Both the position numbers and the translations under genes were made by a program. From JACCZR01 sp963830065 (GTDB lineage Bacteria > Actinomycetota > Thermoleophilia > Solirubrobacterales > Thermoleophilaceae), in the NCBI GenBank assembly GCA_963830065.1, contig CAWHLA010000006.1, positions 1-64,000 of the forward strand: 64,000 nucleotides of DNA, read 5' to 3'. Below are positions 39,290 through 47,302 of this stretch, one piece after another (the first letter of the stretch is position 1; each line of letters starts with the position of its first letter). The notes under the pieces were generated by a model. It did no database searches and was not told the origin of the DNA. It worked only from the letters and a program-made list of their open reading frames with translations.

Positions 39290-39726
39290 TCGTCGCCGTC
39301 GTCTTCGAAGAGCGCTACTGGTACCCCGACGACGGCAGTGTCGTATGGCTGGCCGGCTACACGCCGGTCGACCCCGAGAGCGACGCCTACCTGGCTCGCG
39401 ATGCGCCCGAGCTGGCCGAGCGGGGGATCCGGGTGATGGGCGTGGCCGGGGCCCGCTTCCACGAGGAGGCGCTCCAGTCCGAGGGCGCGGCGCCCGGGCG
39501 CCCGCTGGTGCTGCGTCCCGAGCCCGACAACCCCCACGACCCGAACGCGATCGCGGTCGACACCGAGGACGGACTGCACCTCGGCTTCGTTCCCAGGGAG
39601 CTGGCGGGTGAGGTGTCCGGCGAGTGGTCGGCGGTGGCGCTGCGCGAGTCGCGCGCTTCTCCGCGCGACCCGCGCACCGGGCTCACCATGCTGCTGGCGC
39701 CCGCGCCGGAGATCCAGCTGCGCTAG
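39286..39726 (+). CDS. HIRAN-domain protein
   Basis: A 146-residue protein from a TTG start that overlaps the GFA stop. The HIRAN signature is LVLRPEPDNPHDPNAIAVDT, then HLGFVPRELAGEV. In larger proteins HIRAN domains recognise DNA 3' ends at stalled forks; free-standing copies occur in bacteria with unknown roles. The N-terminal part (VVFEERYWYPDDGSVVWLAG) is beta-rich. No other domain is seen. The stop lies directly against the convergent superoxide dismutase stop. Confidence 0.75.
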   Translation: MIVAVVFEERYWYPDDGSVVWLAGYTPVDPESDAYLARDAPELAERGIRVMGVAGARFHEEALQSEGAAPGRPLVLRPEPDNPHDPNAIAVDTEDGLHLGFVPRELAGEVSGEWSAVALRESRASPRDPRTGLTMLLAPAPEIQLR

Positions 39727-40335
39727 CTAGCCGTTGGCCTCCGCGTAGCGCTCGCCGATGTGGTCCCAGTCGACGGTCTCGAACCACGCCTCGATGTAGT
39801 CGGGGCGCTTGTTCTGGTACTTGAGGTAGTAGGCGTGCTCCCACACGTCGACGCCCACCAACGGCGTCTGGCCGTTGGACACCGGGTTGTCCTGGTTGGG
39901 GGTGCCGACGACCGCCAGCCCCGAGCCGTCGTGCACCAGCCAGGCCCAGCCTGAGCCGAACTGGCCCACGCCGGTCTCCTTCATCTTCGCCTTGAAGTCG
40001 TCGAAGGAGCCGAAGGCATCGTTGATCGCGTCGGCGAGGTCGCCGCTGGGCTCCCCACCTCCGTCGGCCTTCATGCTGCGCCAGAACATCGCGTGGTTCA
40101 CGTGGCCGCCGAGGTTGTTGCGCACGGCGGTGCGCTTGTCGTCGGGCAGGTCGTCGAGGCTCTTCAGGATCTCCTTCGGGTCCTTGTCCTCCCACTCGGT
40201 GCCCTCCAGGGCGCCGTTGGCCTTGTCCACGTACGCCTGGTGGTGCTTGTCGTGGTGCACCTTCATCGTCGCTTCGTCGATGTGGGGCTCCAGCGCGTCG
40301 TAGCTGTACGGCAGGTCCGGTACTTCGAAAGCCAT
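39727..40335 (-). CDS. Superoxide dismutase (Fe/Mn type)
   Basis: A 202-residue enzyme. Metal ligands are the first His in MKVHHDKHHQAYV, His in NHAMFW, and Asp and His in DVWEHAYYLKYQNKRPDYI. Other core marks are GQFGSGWAWLV and VGTPNQDNP. Iron versus manganese specificity is not clear. It removes superoxide in the cytoplasm. The start ATG has an AGGAGAG ribosome site. It is the last gene of the LLM-Ddn-SOD run, all leftward and closely spaced. Confidence 0.95.
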   Translation of the reverse strand: MAFEVPDLPYSYDALEPHIDEATMKVHHDKHHQAYVDKANGALEGTEWEDKDPKEILKSLDDLPDDKRTAVRNNLGGHVNHAMFWRSMKADGGGEPSGDLADAINDAFGSFDDFKAKMKETGVGQFGSGWAWLVHDGSGLAVVGTPNQDNPVSNGQTPLVGVDVWEHAYYLKYQNKRPDYIEAWFETVDWDHIGERYAEANG

Positions 40336-40343
40336 CTCTCTCC

Positions 40344-40760
40344 TTATTCGCGTTCCAACACAACTACAGGAATCTCGCGGTCGGTCCTCTCCTGATAGTC
40401 GTCGTAGTCGGGCCAGACCTCGGTCATCGCCCGCCACATGCCCGGCTTCTCGTCCGGTTTCGCGGTGCGCGCACGCGCGGTGAACTTGTCGTCCTTGATC
40501 TGGGCCTGGACCGTTGGCTCTTCCTGGATGTTCAGGTACCAGGCGGGCACGTTGAAGCCGCCGTTGGACGCGACGATCAGGTGGTGGCCCTCGTACGGCT
40601 GGTAGATGAGCGGCGAGTCGCGCTCCTCGCCGCTGCGCCGGCCCTTGGTGGTCAGGACCAGCACGGGGGCGCCGCGCCACTCGTGGCCTACCTCGCCGTC
40701 GGTCTCGCGGTAGCGCTTGACGTGCTCTTTGCCGAAGAGGTCGTCGGGGTTCTCGGTCAT
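40344..40760 (-). CDS. Deazaflavin (F420)-dependent nitroreductase family protein (Ddn-like)
   Basis: A 138-residue split-barrel protein. The Ddn/F420-dependent signature is VLVLTTKGRRSGEERDSPLI, then VASNGGFNVPAWYLNIQEEP. These enzymes use coenzyme F420 to reduce quinones and other compounds. Its ATG overlaps the LLM stop (ATGA), so the two form a coupled pair with the SOD gene 8 bases further on. No F420 gene is in the window. Confidence 0.88.
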   Translation of the reverse strand: MTENPDDLFGKEHVKRYRETDGEVGHEWRGAPVLVLTTKGRRSGEERDSPLIYQPYEGHHLIVASNGGFNVPAWYLNIQEEPTVQAQIKDDKFTARARTAKPDEKPGMWRAMTEVWPDYDDYQERTDREIPVVVLERE

Positions 40761-41764
40761 GCCTCGTTGCTACCCGCGACTGGCCCGGCTGTATCCGCCA
40801 ATCCGAGCTCCTGGGCGATCAGCTCGTAGGACCGCCGGCGAGCCTCGTGGGCGTAGGTGATCGTGAGCACGAGCACCTCGTCGACGCCGTACTCCCGCGC
40901 CGCCTCCTCGAGCCCGGCCCGGACGGTGGCGGGAGAGCCGACGATAAAGCGCCGGCTGCTCTGCCGTTGGGGGCGACTGGCGGCGTAGCGCTCGCCGTCC
41001 TCCACTGGGGGAACGGGGATCAGGCGCCCCTGCCGCAGGAGCGAGAAGGCCATCCGGTGGCTGAGCGCCAGCCGGTCGGCCTCCTCATCGGTCTCGGCGC
41101 ACACGGCCACCACGCAGATGGAGGCCTCAGTGCCGCCGCGGCGGCGGTAGTCCTCGACGATGGCGGCGCCCTGGGGGTTGATGAAGTCTGCGAAGCAGTA
41201 GGGCAGGCTGAGCTCCGCGGCCCAGACCGCGCTCTGCGGGCTGGAGCCAAGCAGCCAGGGTTCGGGCGTGTGCGGGCGGCCCGGGAGCAGGGCCGCCAGC
41301 CGGCCGAACGGATGGTCGGCGGGCAGCTCGCCGTCGAGGTAGCCGAGCAGCTCGGCGAGGTGCTCGCGAAAGTCGTCGGCGGCCATCTGGCGGCGGTCGC
41401 GCTGGAGGGCGAGCATCGTGATCTGGTCGGTGCCGGGTGCCCGCCCGATGCCCAGGTCGATTCGCCCCGGGTGCAGACCGCTCAGCATGCTGAACGTCTC
41501 CGCCACCTTCAGCGGGCTGTAGTGGGGGAGCATCACGCCACCGCTGCCGACGCGGATCGTGTCGGTGGCGTCCGCGATCGCGGCGATCAGCACCTCGGGC
41601 GCGTTGCAGGCGAGCATCGGCGTGCCGTGGTGCTCGGCCACCCAGTAGCGGTGGTAACCGAGCCTCTCGGTGTGCTGGGCGAGGTCGACCGAGTTGTGCA
41701 GCGCGTCGGCCGGCTCCATCCCCTCGGAGATGGGTGACTGGTCCAGGACGGCGAGGCGAAGCAT
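40757..41764 (-). CDS. LLM-class flavin-dependent oxidoreductase
   Basis: A 335-residue bacterial-luciferase-like protein. Family marks are DQSPISEG at the start, RYWVAEHHG, GSGGVMLPHYSPLKVAETF and GRIDLGIGRAPGTD; the MsnO8-like subgroup shares this layout. It uses FMN or F420; the cofactor cannot be told. A TAGCCT box lies 9 bases before the ATG. It leads the three-gene run with Ddn-like and SOD, suggesting redox defence or small-molecule turnover. Confidence 0.87.
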   Translation of the reverse strand: MLRLAVLDQSPISEGMEPADALHNSVDLAQHTERLGYHRYWVAEHHGTPMLACNAPEVLIAAIADATDTIRVGSGGVMLPHYSPLKVAETFSMLSGLHPGRIDLGIGRAPGTDQITMLALQRDRRQMAADDFREHLAELLGYLDGELPADHPFGRLAALLPGRPHTPEPWLLGSSPQSAVWAAELSLPYCFADFINPQGAAIVEDYRRRGGTEASICVVAVCAETDEEADRLALSHRMAFSLLRQGRLIPVPPVEDGERYAASRPQRQSSRRFIVGSPATVRAGLEEAAREYGVDEVLVLTITYAHEARRRSYELIAQELGLADTAGPVAGSNEA

Positions 41765-41773
41765 GCCTCGCCG

Positions 41774-41779
41774 AGGCTA
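41774..41779 (-). promoter_or_regulatory. -10 box for the LLM-Ddn operon
   Basis: TAGCCT on the minus strand ends 9 bases before the ATG of the LLM gene. Confidence 0.45.
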
Positions 41780-41834
41780 TTCCGCCGAAGGCGGCGCGCC
41801 GATGCGCGACGCGGGGCACCTCGTCGCGAAGATC

Positions 41835-41934
41835 GTCAGGCGGCTGAGGACTTTTTCAAATGGGGGGCCTGCGCTCCGGCGGCCTCCTGCGGATGCGGCG
41901 TACCCTTCAAGAAAGTCCTCAGGCGGCTGAGGAC
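41835..41934. repeat. Direct/inverted repeat pair in the LLM-AKR intergenic region
   Basis: The 16-base unit TCAGGCGGCTGAGGAC occurs at 41836-41851 and again at 41919-41934. Also CTGAGGACTTT at 41844-41854 has its reverse complement AAAGTCCTCAG at 41912-41922, so the region could form a long hairpin with 57 bases between the arms. Outside this and the terminator nothing else is recognisable in the 235-base gap. Confidence 0.6.
41904..41934 (-). terminator. Intrinsic terminator after the aldo/keto reductase
   Basis: A perfect 8-base stem (GTCCTCAG at 41915-41922 with CTGAGGAC at 41927-41934) around a 4-base loop is followed on the minus strand by TTTCTTGAAGG. This fits a leftward terminator for the aldo/keto reductase gene, whose stop lies 66 bases before it. 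Confidence 0.6.
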
Positions 41935-41999
41935 CCTTCGGAGGGGATCGTTCGCTGCGGGAGGCCCGGGCGCGGGCCGGGCGCGGGCCCGGGGGGCCG

Positions 42000-43019
42000 C
42001 TAGCGCCGGCGGGCCGCCGGCTCGAGTGCCGGGTTCGACCAGCCGGCGTCGGCGGGGTTCACGTTCACTCCCGGCGGGACGATCTCGTCGATCTTGTCCA
42101 GCACGTCGTCGCTGAGGGTGACGTCGGGGGCGCCCAGCTGGCCCTCCAGGTGCTCCATCGTGCGCGGGCCGATGATCGCCGAGGTGACCGCCGGGTGGCG
42201 GATCACGAAGGCCAGCGCCAGGTCGATCAAGCTCAGGCCCGCCTCGTCGGCCAGGTCGCCGAGCGCGTGGGCGGCCTCCAGCTTGCGCTGGTTCTCGGGA
42301 ATCGACATGTCGAAACGGTTGGGCACCAGCGCCTTGCGGCGGGACTCCGGGTGGTCGTCGACCCGATACTTGCCTGACAGCCACCCCCCGCCCAGCGGGC
42401 TCCAGGGGATGACCCCGATGCCGTGGCGCTCGCAGGTAGGCAGGACGTCCCACTCGACGCCGCGGTTGAGAAGCGAGTAGGGCGGCTGCTCGGTGACGAA
42501 GCGCTCCAGCGTCCGCCGCTCCGACGCCCACTGGGCCTCGACGATCTGGCTGGGCGGGAAGGTCGACGAGCCGATGTAGCGGACCTTTCCGGCCCGCACG
42601 AGGTCGGTGAGCACGCCGAGGGTCTCCTCGATGTCGGTGTCGTCCTCGGGGCGGTGGATCTGGTAGAGGTCGATCCAGTCGGTGCCCAGCCGGCGCAGGC
42701 TGTTCTCGACCTCGCGCACGATCCAGGCGCGCGAGTTGCCGAACTCGTTGGGGTCGTCCCCCATCTTCCCGTGGACCTTGGTGGCCAGGACCACGTTGTC
42801 GCGCCGGCCCCCAGCGAGCGCCTTGCCCACGATCTCCTCCGACTCGCCCCGCGAGTAGACGTCGGCGGTGTCCACGAAGTTGATCCCGGCGTCGAGCGCG
42901 CGGTGGATGATCCGCACCGACTCATCGTGGTCGGACTCCCCCCAAGCGCCGAACATCATCGCGCCGAGGCACAGCGGGCTGACCTTGACACCGGTGCGCG
43001 CGAGGGGACGAAGCTCCAT
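42000..43019 (-). CDS. Aldo/keto reductase
   Basis: A 339-residue NAD(P)H-dependent oxidoreductase with the AKR barrel. Marks are GAMMFGAWG, catalytic Asp and Tyr in GINFVDTADVYSRGESEEIV, Lys in VVLATKVHG, and His in DLYQIHRPEDD. The later GVIPWSPLGGGWLSGKYR and IIGPRTMEHLEGQLGA are typical of the YdjG/YajO-like subgroup. It reduces carbonyl compounds. A TAGCCT box lies 6 bases before the ATG. Confidence 0.92.
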   Translation of the reverse strand: MELRPLARTGVKVSPLCLGAMMFGAWGESDHDESVRIIHRALDAGINFVDTADVYSRGESEEIVGKALAGGRRDNVVLATKVHGKMGDDPNEFGNSRAWIVREVENSLRRLGTDWIDLYQIHRPEDDTDIEETLGVLTDLVRAGKVRYIGSSTFPPSQIVEAQWASERRTLERFVTEQPPYSLLNRGVEWDVLPTCERHGIGVIPWSPLGGGWLSGKYRVDDHPESRRKALVPNRFDMSIPENQRKLEAAHALGDLADEAGLSLIDLALAFVIRHPAVTSAIIGPRTMEHLEGQLGAPDVTLSDDVLDKIDEIVPPGVNVNPADAGWSNPALEPAARRR

Positions 43020-43025
43020 GACCCG

Positions 43026-43031
43026 AGGCTA
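43026..43031 (-). promoter_or_regulatory. -10 box for the aldo/keto reductase
   Basis: TAGCCT on the minus strand ends 6 bases before the ATG. Confidence 0.45.
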
Positions 43032-43051
43032 GTTAGTGGATACTTGCGGCC

Positions 43052-43348
43052 ATGCCCTGCCTGGTAGCCCTGCTCGCACTACTCTCGCCGCGGCTCGCGC
43101 TGATCGCCCTGTGGCTGTTCAGCAACCTTCTCGACCGCGCCTACGACGGCTTCCTGGTGCCGTTGCTCGGCTTCTTCCTCCTGCCGTGGACCACGCTGTT
43201 CTACGCGGTCATGTGGGACACGGGCACCAACGGCGTGCACGGGATCGAGTGGGCCTTCGTGATCCTCGGGTTCGTGTTCGACCTGGCCGCCTACTCCGGG
43301 GGCCGCCGCAGCCGGCGGCGGCGGGACGAGCCGGTCTACGAGAACTGA
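43052..43348 (+). CDS. Small membrane protein of unknown function
   Basis: A 98-residue protein with three to four hydrophobic segments (MPCLVALLALLSPRLALIAL, FLVPLLGFFLLPWTTLFYAV, WAFVILGFVFDLAAYSG) and a basic C-terminal tail (RRSRRRRDE). The pattern PLLGFFLLPWTTLFYAVMW is recurrent in small actinobacterial membrane proteins. The 3' end overlaps the convergent TetR stop by 13 bases. Confidence 0.7.
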   Translation: MPCLVALLALLSPRLALIALWLFSNLLDRAYDGFLVPLLGFFLLPWTTLFYAVMWDTGTNGVHGIEWAFVILGFVFDLAAYSGGRRSRRRRDEPVYEN

Positions 43349-43911
43349 GCGACGGCCCAGGTGGTCTGGTCCATCAGACGACCGACGGGATAGGCCACGG
43401 GGTCGCGCAGATGCAGGCGAGCGGCCTCGTCGGCGAAGGCCGACAGCATCCGCGCGGTCAGCTCGGCGTCGGGCGGCTCGATCCCCGGGCGCATCGCGCC
43501 GGCCAACTGGCCGATGATCGCGTCGCGGCCCTCGTCGATCTGGCGGTGAAGTGAGGCGGGAGCGCCCTCGGTGGGCATGAGCACCAGCCGCCAGGTGTTG
43601 GGGTCGGCACTGACCGTCTCCAGGTACGCCCGCATCCCCTCGACCATGCGCTCCTGCGGGTCCTCGAGGTCGAGCTGGGGGGCGAGGACTTCGGCCAGCT
43701 GAGCGAGGGCCCGCTCGCTCTCGCGCTCCACGAGGGCCTCCAGCAGCTTGCTCAGGTCACGGAAGTGCCCGTACACGATCGGTCGCGTGATGCCCGCCTC
43801 GCGTGCCACCGCCTCGACCGAGACGGCGTGAAAGCCTTGGCGCGCGGCGAGGGCCTTGGTGGCGTCGAGCAGTTGCTCGCGCCGCTCGTCCGCGGTTAGC
43901 CGCAAGGCCAT
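43336..43911 (-). CDS. TetR/AcrR-family regulator
   Basis: A 191-residue repressor. The DNA-binding helix-turn-helix is REQLLDATKALAARQGFHAV, SVEAVAREAGITRPIVYGHF. The rest is a helical ligand-binding domain. It is divergent from the Baeyer-Villiger monooxygenase-SDR operon, and the intervening 53 bases hold two TTACN6GTAA sites, the likely operators. Its own -10 box TAACAT (43919-43924) overlaps the first site, so autorepression is probable. Confidence 0.92.
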   Translation of the reverse strand: MALRLTADERREQLLDATKALAARQGFHAVSVEAVAREAGITRPIVYGHFRDLSKLLEALVERESERALAQLAEVLAPQLDLEDPQERMVEGMRAYLETVSADPNTWRLVLMPTEGAPASLHRQIDEGRDAIIGQLAGAMRPGIEPPDAELTARMLSAFADEAARLHLRDPVAYPVGRLMDQTTWAVAQFS

Positions 43912-43918
43912 CGTGGGT

Positions 43919-43950
43919 ATGTTACAGTGCCGTAAGTTACAGCAGCGTAA
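43919..43950. promoter_or_regulatory. Tandem TetR operators and divergent promoter
   Basis: Two inverted repeats of the form TTACN6GTAA lie at 43922-43935 (TTACAGTGCCGTAA) and 43937-43950 (TTACAGCAGCGTAA), 15 bases apart. The minus-strand box TAACAT (43919-43924) is 7 bases before the TetR ATG. An AGGAGGGG ribosome site (43956-43963) follows for the monooxygenase. Binding of TetR here would block both directions. Confidence 0.75.
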
Positions 43951-43964
43951 GTACTAGGAGGGGC

Positions 43965-45419
43965 ATGAAGGAAGAAGTCGAGATCTGCATCGTGGGCAGC
44001 GGGTTCTCCGGCCTGGGGATGGCCATCAACCTGCTGAAGGAAGGGGAACAGGACTTCGTGGTGCTCGAGCGCGGCGACGACGTCGGCGGCACCTGGCACT
44101 TCAACACCTACCCCGGCTGCGGCTGCGACGTGCCGTCGCACCTGTACTCGTTCTCCTTCGCGCCCAACCCCGAGTGGTCGCAGACCTATTCGCTCCAGCC
44201 CGAGATCCGCACCTACCTCCAGAAGGTGGCCGACGACTTCGGCGTGCGGCCCTACGTCGAGACGAGCACGACGATGACCTCCGCGAACTGGCAGGAGGAC
44301 GAGCAGCGCTGGGTGGTCGAGACCGACCGCGGCACGCTGCGCGCGAAGGTGCTCGTGACCGGAATGGGCCCGCTGGCCGAGCCGCGGCTGCCCGACATCG
44401 ACGGCCTGGAGTCCTTCGAGGGCACGGTCATGCACTCGGCTCGCTGGGACGACTCGGTTGAGCTCGAGGGCAAGCGGGTCGCCTCGATCGGCACCGGCGC
44501 CTCTGCTATCCAGTACGTGCCCGAGGTCCGCAAGTGGGCCTCCAAGCTGCACGTCTTCCAGCGCACCGCGCCCTGGATCCTCCCCCACACCAACCGCGAG
44601 ATCAGCGGCTGGGAGAAGCGCCTGTACAAGGTCTTTCCGCCGCTGCAGCGGCTCAACCGCGCCGGCATCTACGCGGCCCGCGAGTCGGTGGTGGTCGGCC
44701 TGGTCAAGCGTCCGCGAGCGATCAAGCTGCTGGAGCAAGTGGCCCGGCGGCACATCAACAGCTCGGTCAAGGACCCCGAACTGCGCGAGAAGGTCACCCC
44801 CGACTACACGATCGGCTGCAAGCGGATGTTGCCGTCGAACAAGTGGTACCCCGCGCTGAGCACCGACAACGTCGAGCTCGTCACGTCGGGCGTCAGGGAG
44901 GTCAAGCCCAACGCGATCGTCGACGAGGACGGCGTCGAGCGCGAAATCGACGTGATCCTGCTCGGCACCGGCTTCCAGGTGGCCGACATGCCGCTGGGCA
45001 AGCTCGTCCGGGGCCGCTCGGGCGAGACGATGGACGACGCCTGGGGCGGCAGCCCCCGCGCCCTGCTGGGGTCGACGACGCCCGACTTTCCCAACATGTT
45101 CATGCTGCTCGGCCCGAACACCGGGCTGGGGCACAACTCGATGGTCTACATGATCGAGTCGCAGGTCGCCTACGTGATGGACGCGCTGCGCGCGATGCGC
45201 GACCACGGCGCGGCCATCGTCGAGGCGCGGCCCGAGGCGGCGGAGGCGTTCAACGAAGAGGTCGACCGTCGCCACGAGGGCACGGTGTGGACCAGCGGCT
45301 GCTCCAGCTGGTACTTGGACGACACCGGCCGCAACGCGACGCTGTGGCCGGACTGGACGTTCCGGTTCCGGCGCCGGACGTCATCGTTCAACCCCGCGCA
45401 CTACCGGCTGGCGTCGTGA
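43965..45419 (+). CDS. Baeyer-Villiger-type flavin monooxygenase
   Basis: A 484-residue class B flavoprotein monooxygenase. FAD binds at GSGFSGLGMAINLL; NADPH binds at GTGASAIQYVPEV. The Baeyer-Villiger fingerprint FxGxxxHxxxW is present as FEGTVMHSARW, and the upstream DVGGTWHFNTYPGCGCD is a BVMO hallmark. Such enzymes insert oxygen next to ketones to give esters or lactones; the substrate is not known. The ATG has an AGGAGGGG site. Its TGA overlaps the SDR GTG, and the TetR operators lie just upstream. Confidence 0.92.
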   Translation: MKEEVEICIVGSGFSGLGMAINLLKEGEQDFVVLERGDDVGGTWHFNTYPGCGCDVPSHLYSFSFAPNPEWSQTYSLQPEIRTYLQKVADDFGVRPYVETSTTMTSANWQEDEQRWVVETDRGTLRAKVLVTGMGPLAEPRLPDIDGLESFEGTVMHSARWDDSVELEGKRVASIGTGASAIQYVPEVRKWASKLHVFQRTAPWILPHTNREISGWEKRLYKVFPPLQRLNRAGIYAARESVVVGLVKRPRAIKLLEQVARRHINSSVKDPELREKVTPDYTIGCKRMLPSNKWYPALSTDNVELVTSGVREVKPNAIVDEDGVEREIDVILLGTGFQVADMPLGKLVRGRSGETMDDAWGGSPRALLGSTTPDFPNMFMLLGPNTGLGHNSMVYMIESQVAYVMDALRAMRDHGAAIVEARPEAAEAFNEEVDRRHEGTVWTSGCSSWYLDDTGRNATLWPDWTFRFRRRTSSFNPAHYRLAS

Positions 45420-46207
45420 AGCGGGTCCTGCTGACGGGAGCGGCCAGCGGCATCGGCGAGGCCACCGCCGCCGAGCTGCGCCGCCAGGGCGTGCAGGTAG
45501 CCGGGCTCGACCTCGACGAGGGCGAGCGGATCATCGCCTGCGACGTCACCGACCAGGACTCCGTCGACCGTGCGGTGGCCGAGGCCACCGAGGGCCTGGG
45601 CGGCCTCGACGTGGTGGTCAACTGCGCAGGCGTCGGCATCCCGCAGAGCGCCGGCCTGCGCCCCGACGAGGGCGCCCAAGCGGTGATCGACGTCAACCTG
45701 ATGGGCCCCTGGCGCGTGACCGCGGCCGCGCTGCCGGCGCTGCTGGAGAGCCGGGGCCGCGTGATCAACGTGGCCTCGGGGCTGGCGTTCGTCACGAGCC
45801 CCTTCGCCACCGCCTACACGATGACCAAGCGGGGCATCACGGCCTACTCGGACTCGCTGCGCCTGGAGTACGGCGACCGGCTCACGGTGACGACGGTGTA
45901 CCCGGGCTACATCAAGACGCCGATCCACGACGCCGGCACCGACCAGGGCATCAGCCTCGACGGTGCGGTGCCCGAGGAGAAGCTGCAGGACGCGGTGGAC
46001 ACCATGGTGCGCGCCGTGCTGGGGCCGCCCGCGCGCGACCTGGCCACCACGCGCCGCGGCACGATCTCCTATGCGCTGGTGCGGCGGCTCCCGCGCCGCC
46101 TATTCGACCGCCTGACCGAGCTCCAGCTGCGGACGCTGGCCAAGCGCGGTCACTTCGACGACTCCCAGATGGCGAGGGAGATGACCGAGCGGCTGAAGCG
46201 AGCGTAG
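45416..46207 (+). CDS. Short-chain dehydrogenase/reductase (SDR)
   Basis: A 263-residue classical SDR. The NAD(P) motif is LLTGAASGIGEATAAEL, NCAGVG is the structural motif, and the catalytic residues are Ser in NVASGLAFVTS and YTMTKRGI (Tyr and Lys). The start is GTG, overlapping the monooxygenase stop by GTGA. It probably oxidises an alcohol to the ketone that the upstream monooxygenase uses, or reduces a product. The C-terminus is basic and may associate with membranes. Confidence 0.9.
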   Translation: MKRVLLTGAASGIGEATAAELRRQGVQVAGLDLDEGERIIACDVTDQDSVDRAVAEATEGLGGLDVVVNCAGVGIPQSAGLRPDEGAQAVIDVNLMGPWRVTAAALPALLESRGRVINVASGLAFVTSPFATAYTMTKRGITAYSDSLRLEYGDRLTVTTVYPGYIKTPIHDAGTDQGISLDGAVPEEKLQDAVDTMVRAVLGPPARDLATTRRGTISYALVRRLPRRLFDRLTELQLRTLAKRGHFDDSQMAREMTERLKRA

Positions 46208-46210
46208 GCT
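46205..46210 (+). promoter_or_regulatory. -10 box for csbD-like gene
   Basis: TAGGCT ends 8 bases before the ATG and includes the SDR stop codon. Confidence 0.45.
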
Positions 46211-46218
46211 CCCCGGGC

Positions 46219-46428
46219 ATGGGATTGAAAGACAAGATCACAGGCCGTGCCAAGAAGGCCGCCGGCGACCTCGCCGGCGACCCCAAGCTGCAGCGCGAGG
46301 GCTCTCGCGAGGAGCGCAAGGGCGAAGCCCGCGAGGAGCTCGAGCGCGAGCAGGAGCGGATGGAGGCCCAAGCCGCGCGCACGCGCAAGAAGGCCGACGA
46401 GGTCGACGACCTCGAGCGCAAGAGCTAG
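46219..46428 (+). CDS. CsbD-like stress protein
   Basis: A 69-residue charged protein with the CsbD start MGLKDKITGRAKKAAGDLAG, then DPKLQREGSREERKGEARE, and a long helical Glu/Arg-rich C-terminus. CsbD-like proteins are induced under general stress in several bacteria; the molecular role is unknown. It lies directly upstream of an ECF41 sigma factor in the same direction, which may be co-transcribed with it. Confidence 0.82.
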   Translation: MGLKDKITGRAKKAAGDLAGDPKLQREGSREERKGEAREELEREQERMEAQAARTRKKADEVDDLERKS

Positions 46429-46432
46429 CGCC

Positions 46433-47302
46433 ACGCAGGGCGACGGGGAAGAGGAGCTCCGCCCCCTCCTCTTCTCGGTGGCCTACCGGATGGTGGGCAC
46501 CGTGGCGGAGTCCGAGGACCTCGTGCAGGAGGCCTACCTCCGCCTGCACGAGCGCGACGAAAAGGCGGTGGTCGAGTCGCCGCGGGCGTTCCTGACCACG
46601 GTCGTCACGCGGCTCGCGATCGACCACCTGCGCAGCGCCCGCCGCAGGCGCGAGTCCTACGTGGGCCCGTGGCTGCCCGAGCCGCTGCTCGACGACGCGC
46701 CGGGGCCCGAGGAGCACGCCGAGAAGCGCGAGACCCTGTCGCTCGCCTTTCTGGTCCTCCTGGAGCAGCTGTCGCCAGTCGAGCGAGCGGCGTTCCTGCT
46801 CCACGACGTGTTCGGCTTCTCCCACTCCGAGGTGGGCGGCATGATCGACAAGAGCGAGGACAACGCCCGCCAGCTGGCCTCGCGCGCTCGCCGCAAGGTG
46901 GACGCGGGCCGCCCGCGCGTGCCGCCCTCACCCGAGCAGCACCGCGAGATCACCGAGCGCTTCATGCGCGCGCTGGACGCCGGCGACGTGGAAGGGCTGG
47001 TGGGACTGCTGGCCGCCGACGCCGTGTCCTACTCCGACGGCGGCGGCTTGGTGCAGGCCGCCCGCAAGCCGGTCGAGGGCAGCGGCAAGATCGCCCGCTT
47101 CCTGACCAAAGTCACCCGGCCCGACCGGCGGCCCGAGGGCATCGAGACCGAGCCGGCGCGGGTGAACGGCCTACCGGGGTGGATCGTGCGCGACGCCGGC
47201 GGCGCGGTGGTCTGGGTGCTCTCGCTCGAGGTCGACGAAGGCGAGGTGCGGACGGTGCGGATCGTGCTCAGCCCGGAGAAGCTCCGGCACCTAGCTCCTT
47301 GA
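46433..47302 (+). CDS. ECF41-type sigma factor with C-terminal SnoaL-like extension
   Basis: Region 2 is LLFSVAYRMVGTVAESEDLV, then QEAYLRLHERD and SPRAFLTTVVTRLAIDHLRS. The ECF41 hallmark WLPEP is present (YVGPWLPEPLL), region 4 is LSPVERAAFLLHDVFGFSHS, and the C-terminal extension carries DGGG and LSPEKL, corresponding to the DGGGK and NPDKL motifs. ECF41 sigmas are controlled by this extension and typically sit beside a COE gene (carboxymuconolactone decarboxylase, oxidoreductase or epimerase); here an epimerase lies convergent. No canonical start codon is seen near the natural beginning, so a base may be missing. Confidence 0.85.
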   Translation, partial: TQGDGEEELRPLLFSVAYRMVGTVAESEDLVQEAYLRLHERDEKAVVESPRAFLTTVVTRLAIDHLRSARRRRESYVGPWLPEPLLDDAPGPEEHAEKRETLSLAFLVLLEQLSPVERAAFLLHDVFGFSHSEVGGMIDKSEDNARQLASRARRKVDAGRPRVPPSPEQHREITERFMRALDAGDVEGLVGLLAADAVSYSDGGGLVQAARKPVEGSGKIARFLTKVTRPDRRPEGIETEPARVNGLPGWIVRDAGGAVVWVLSLEVDEGEVRTVRIVLSPEKLRHLAP

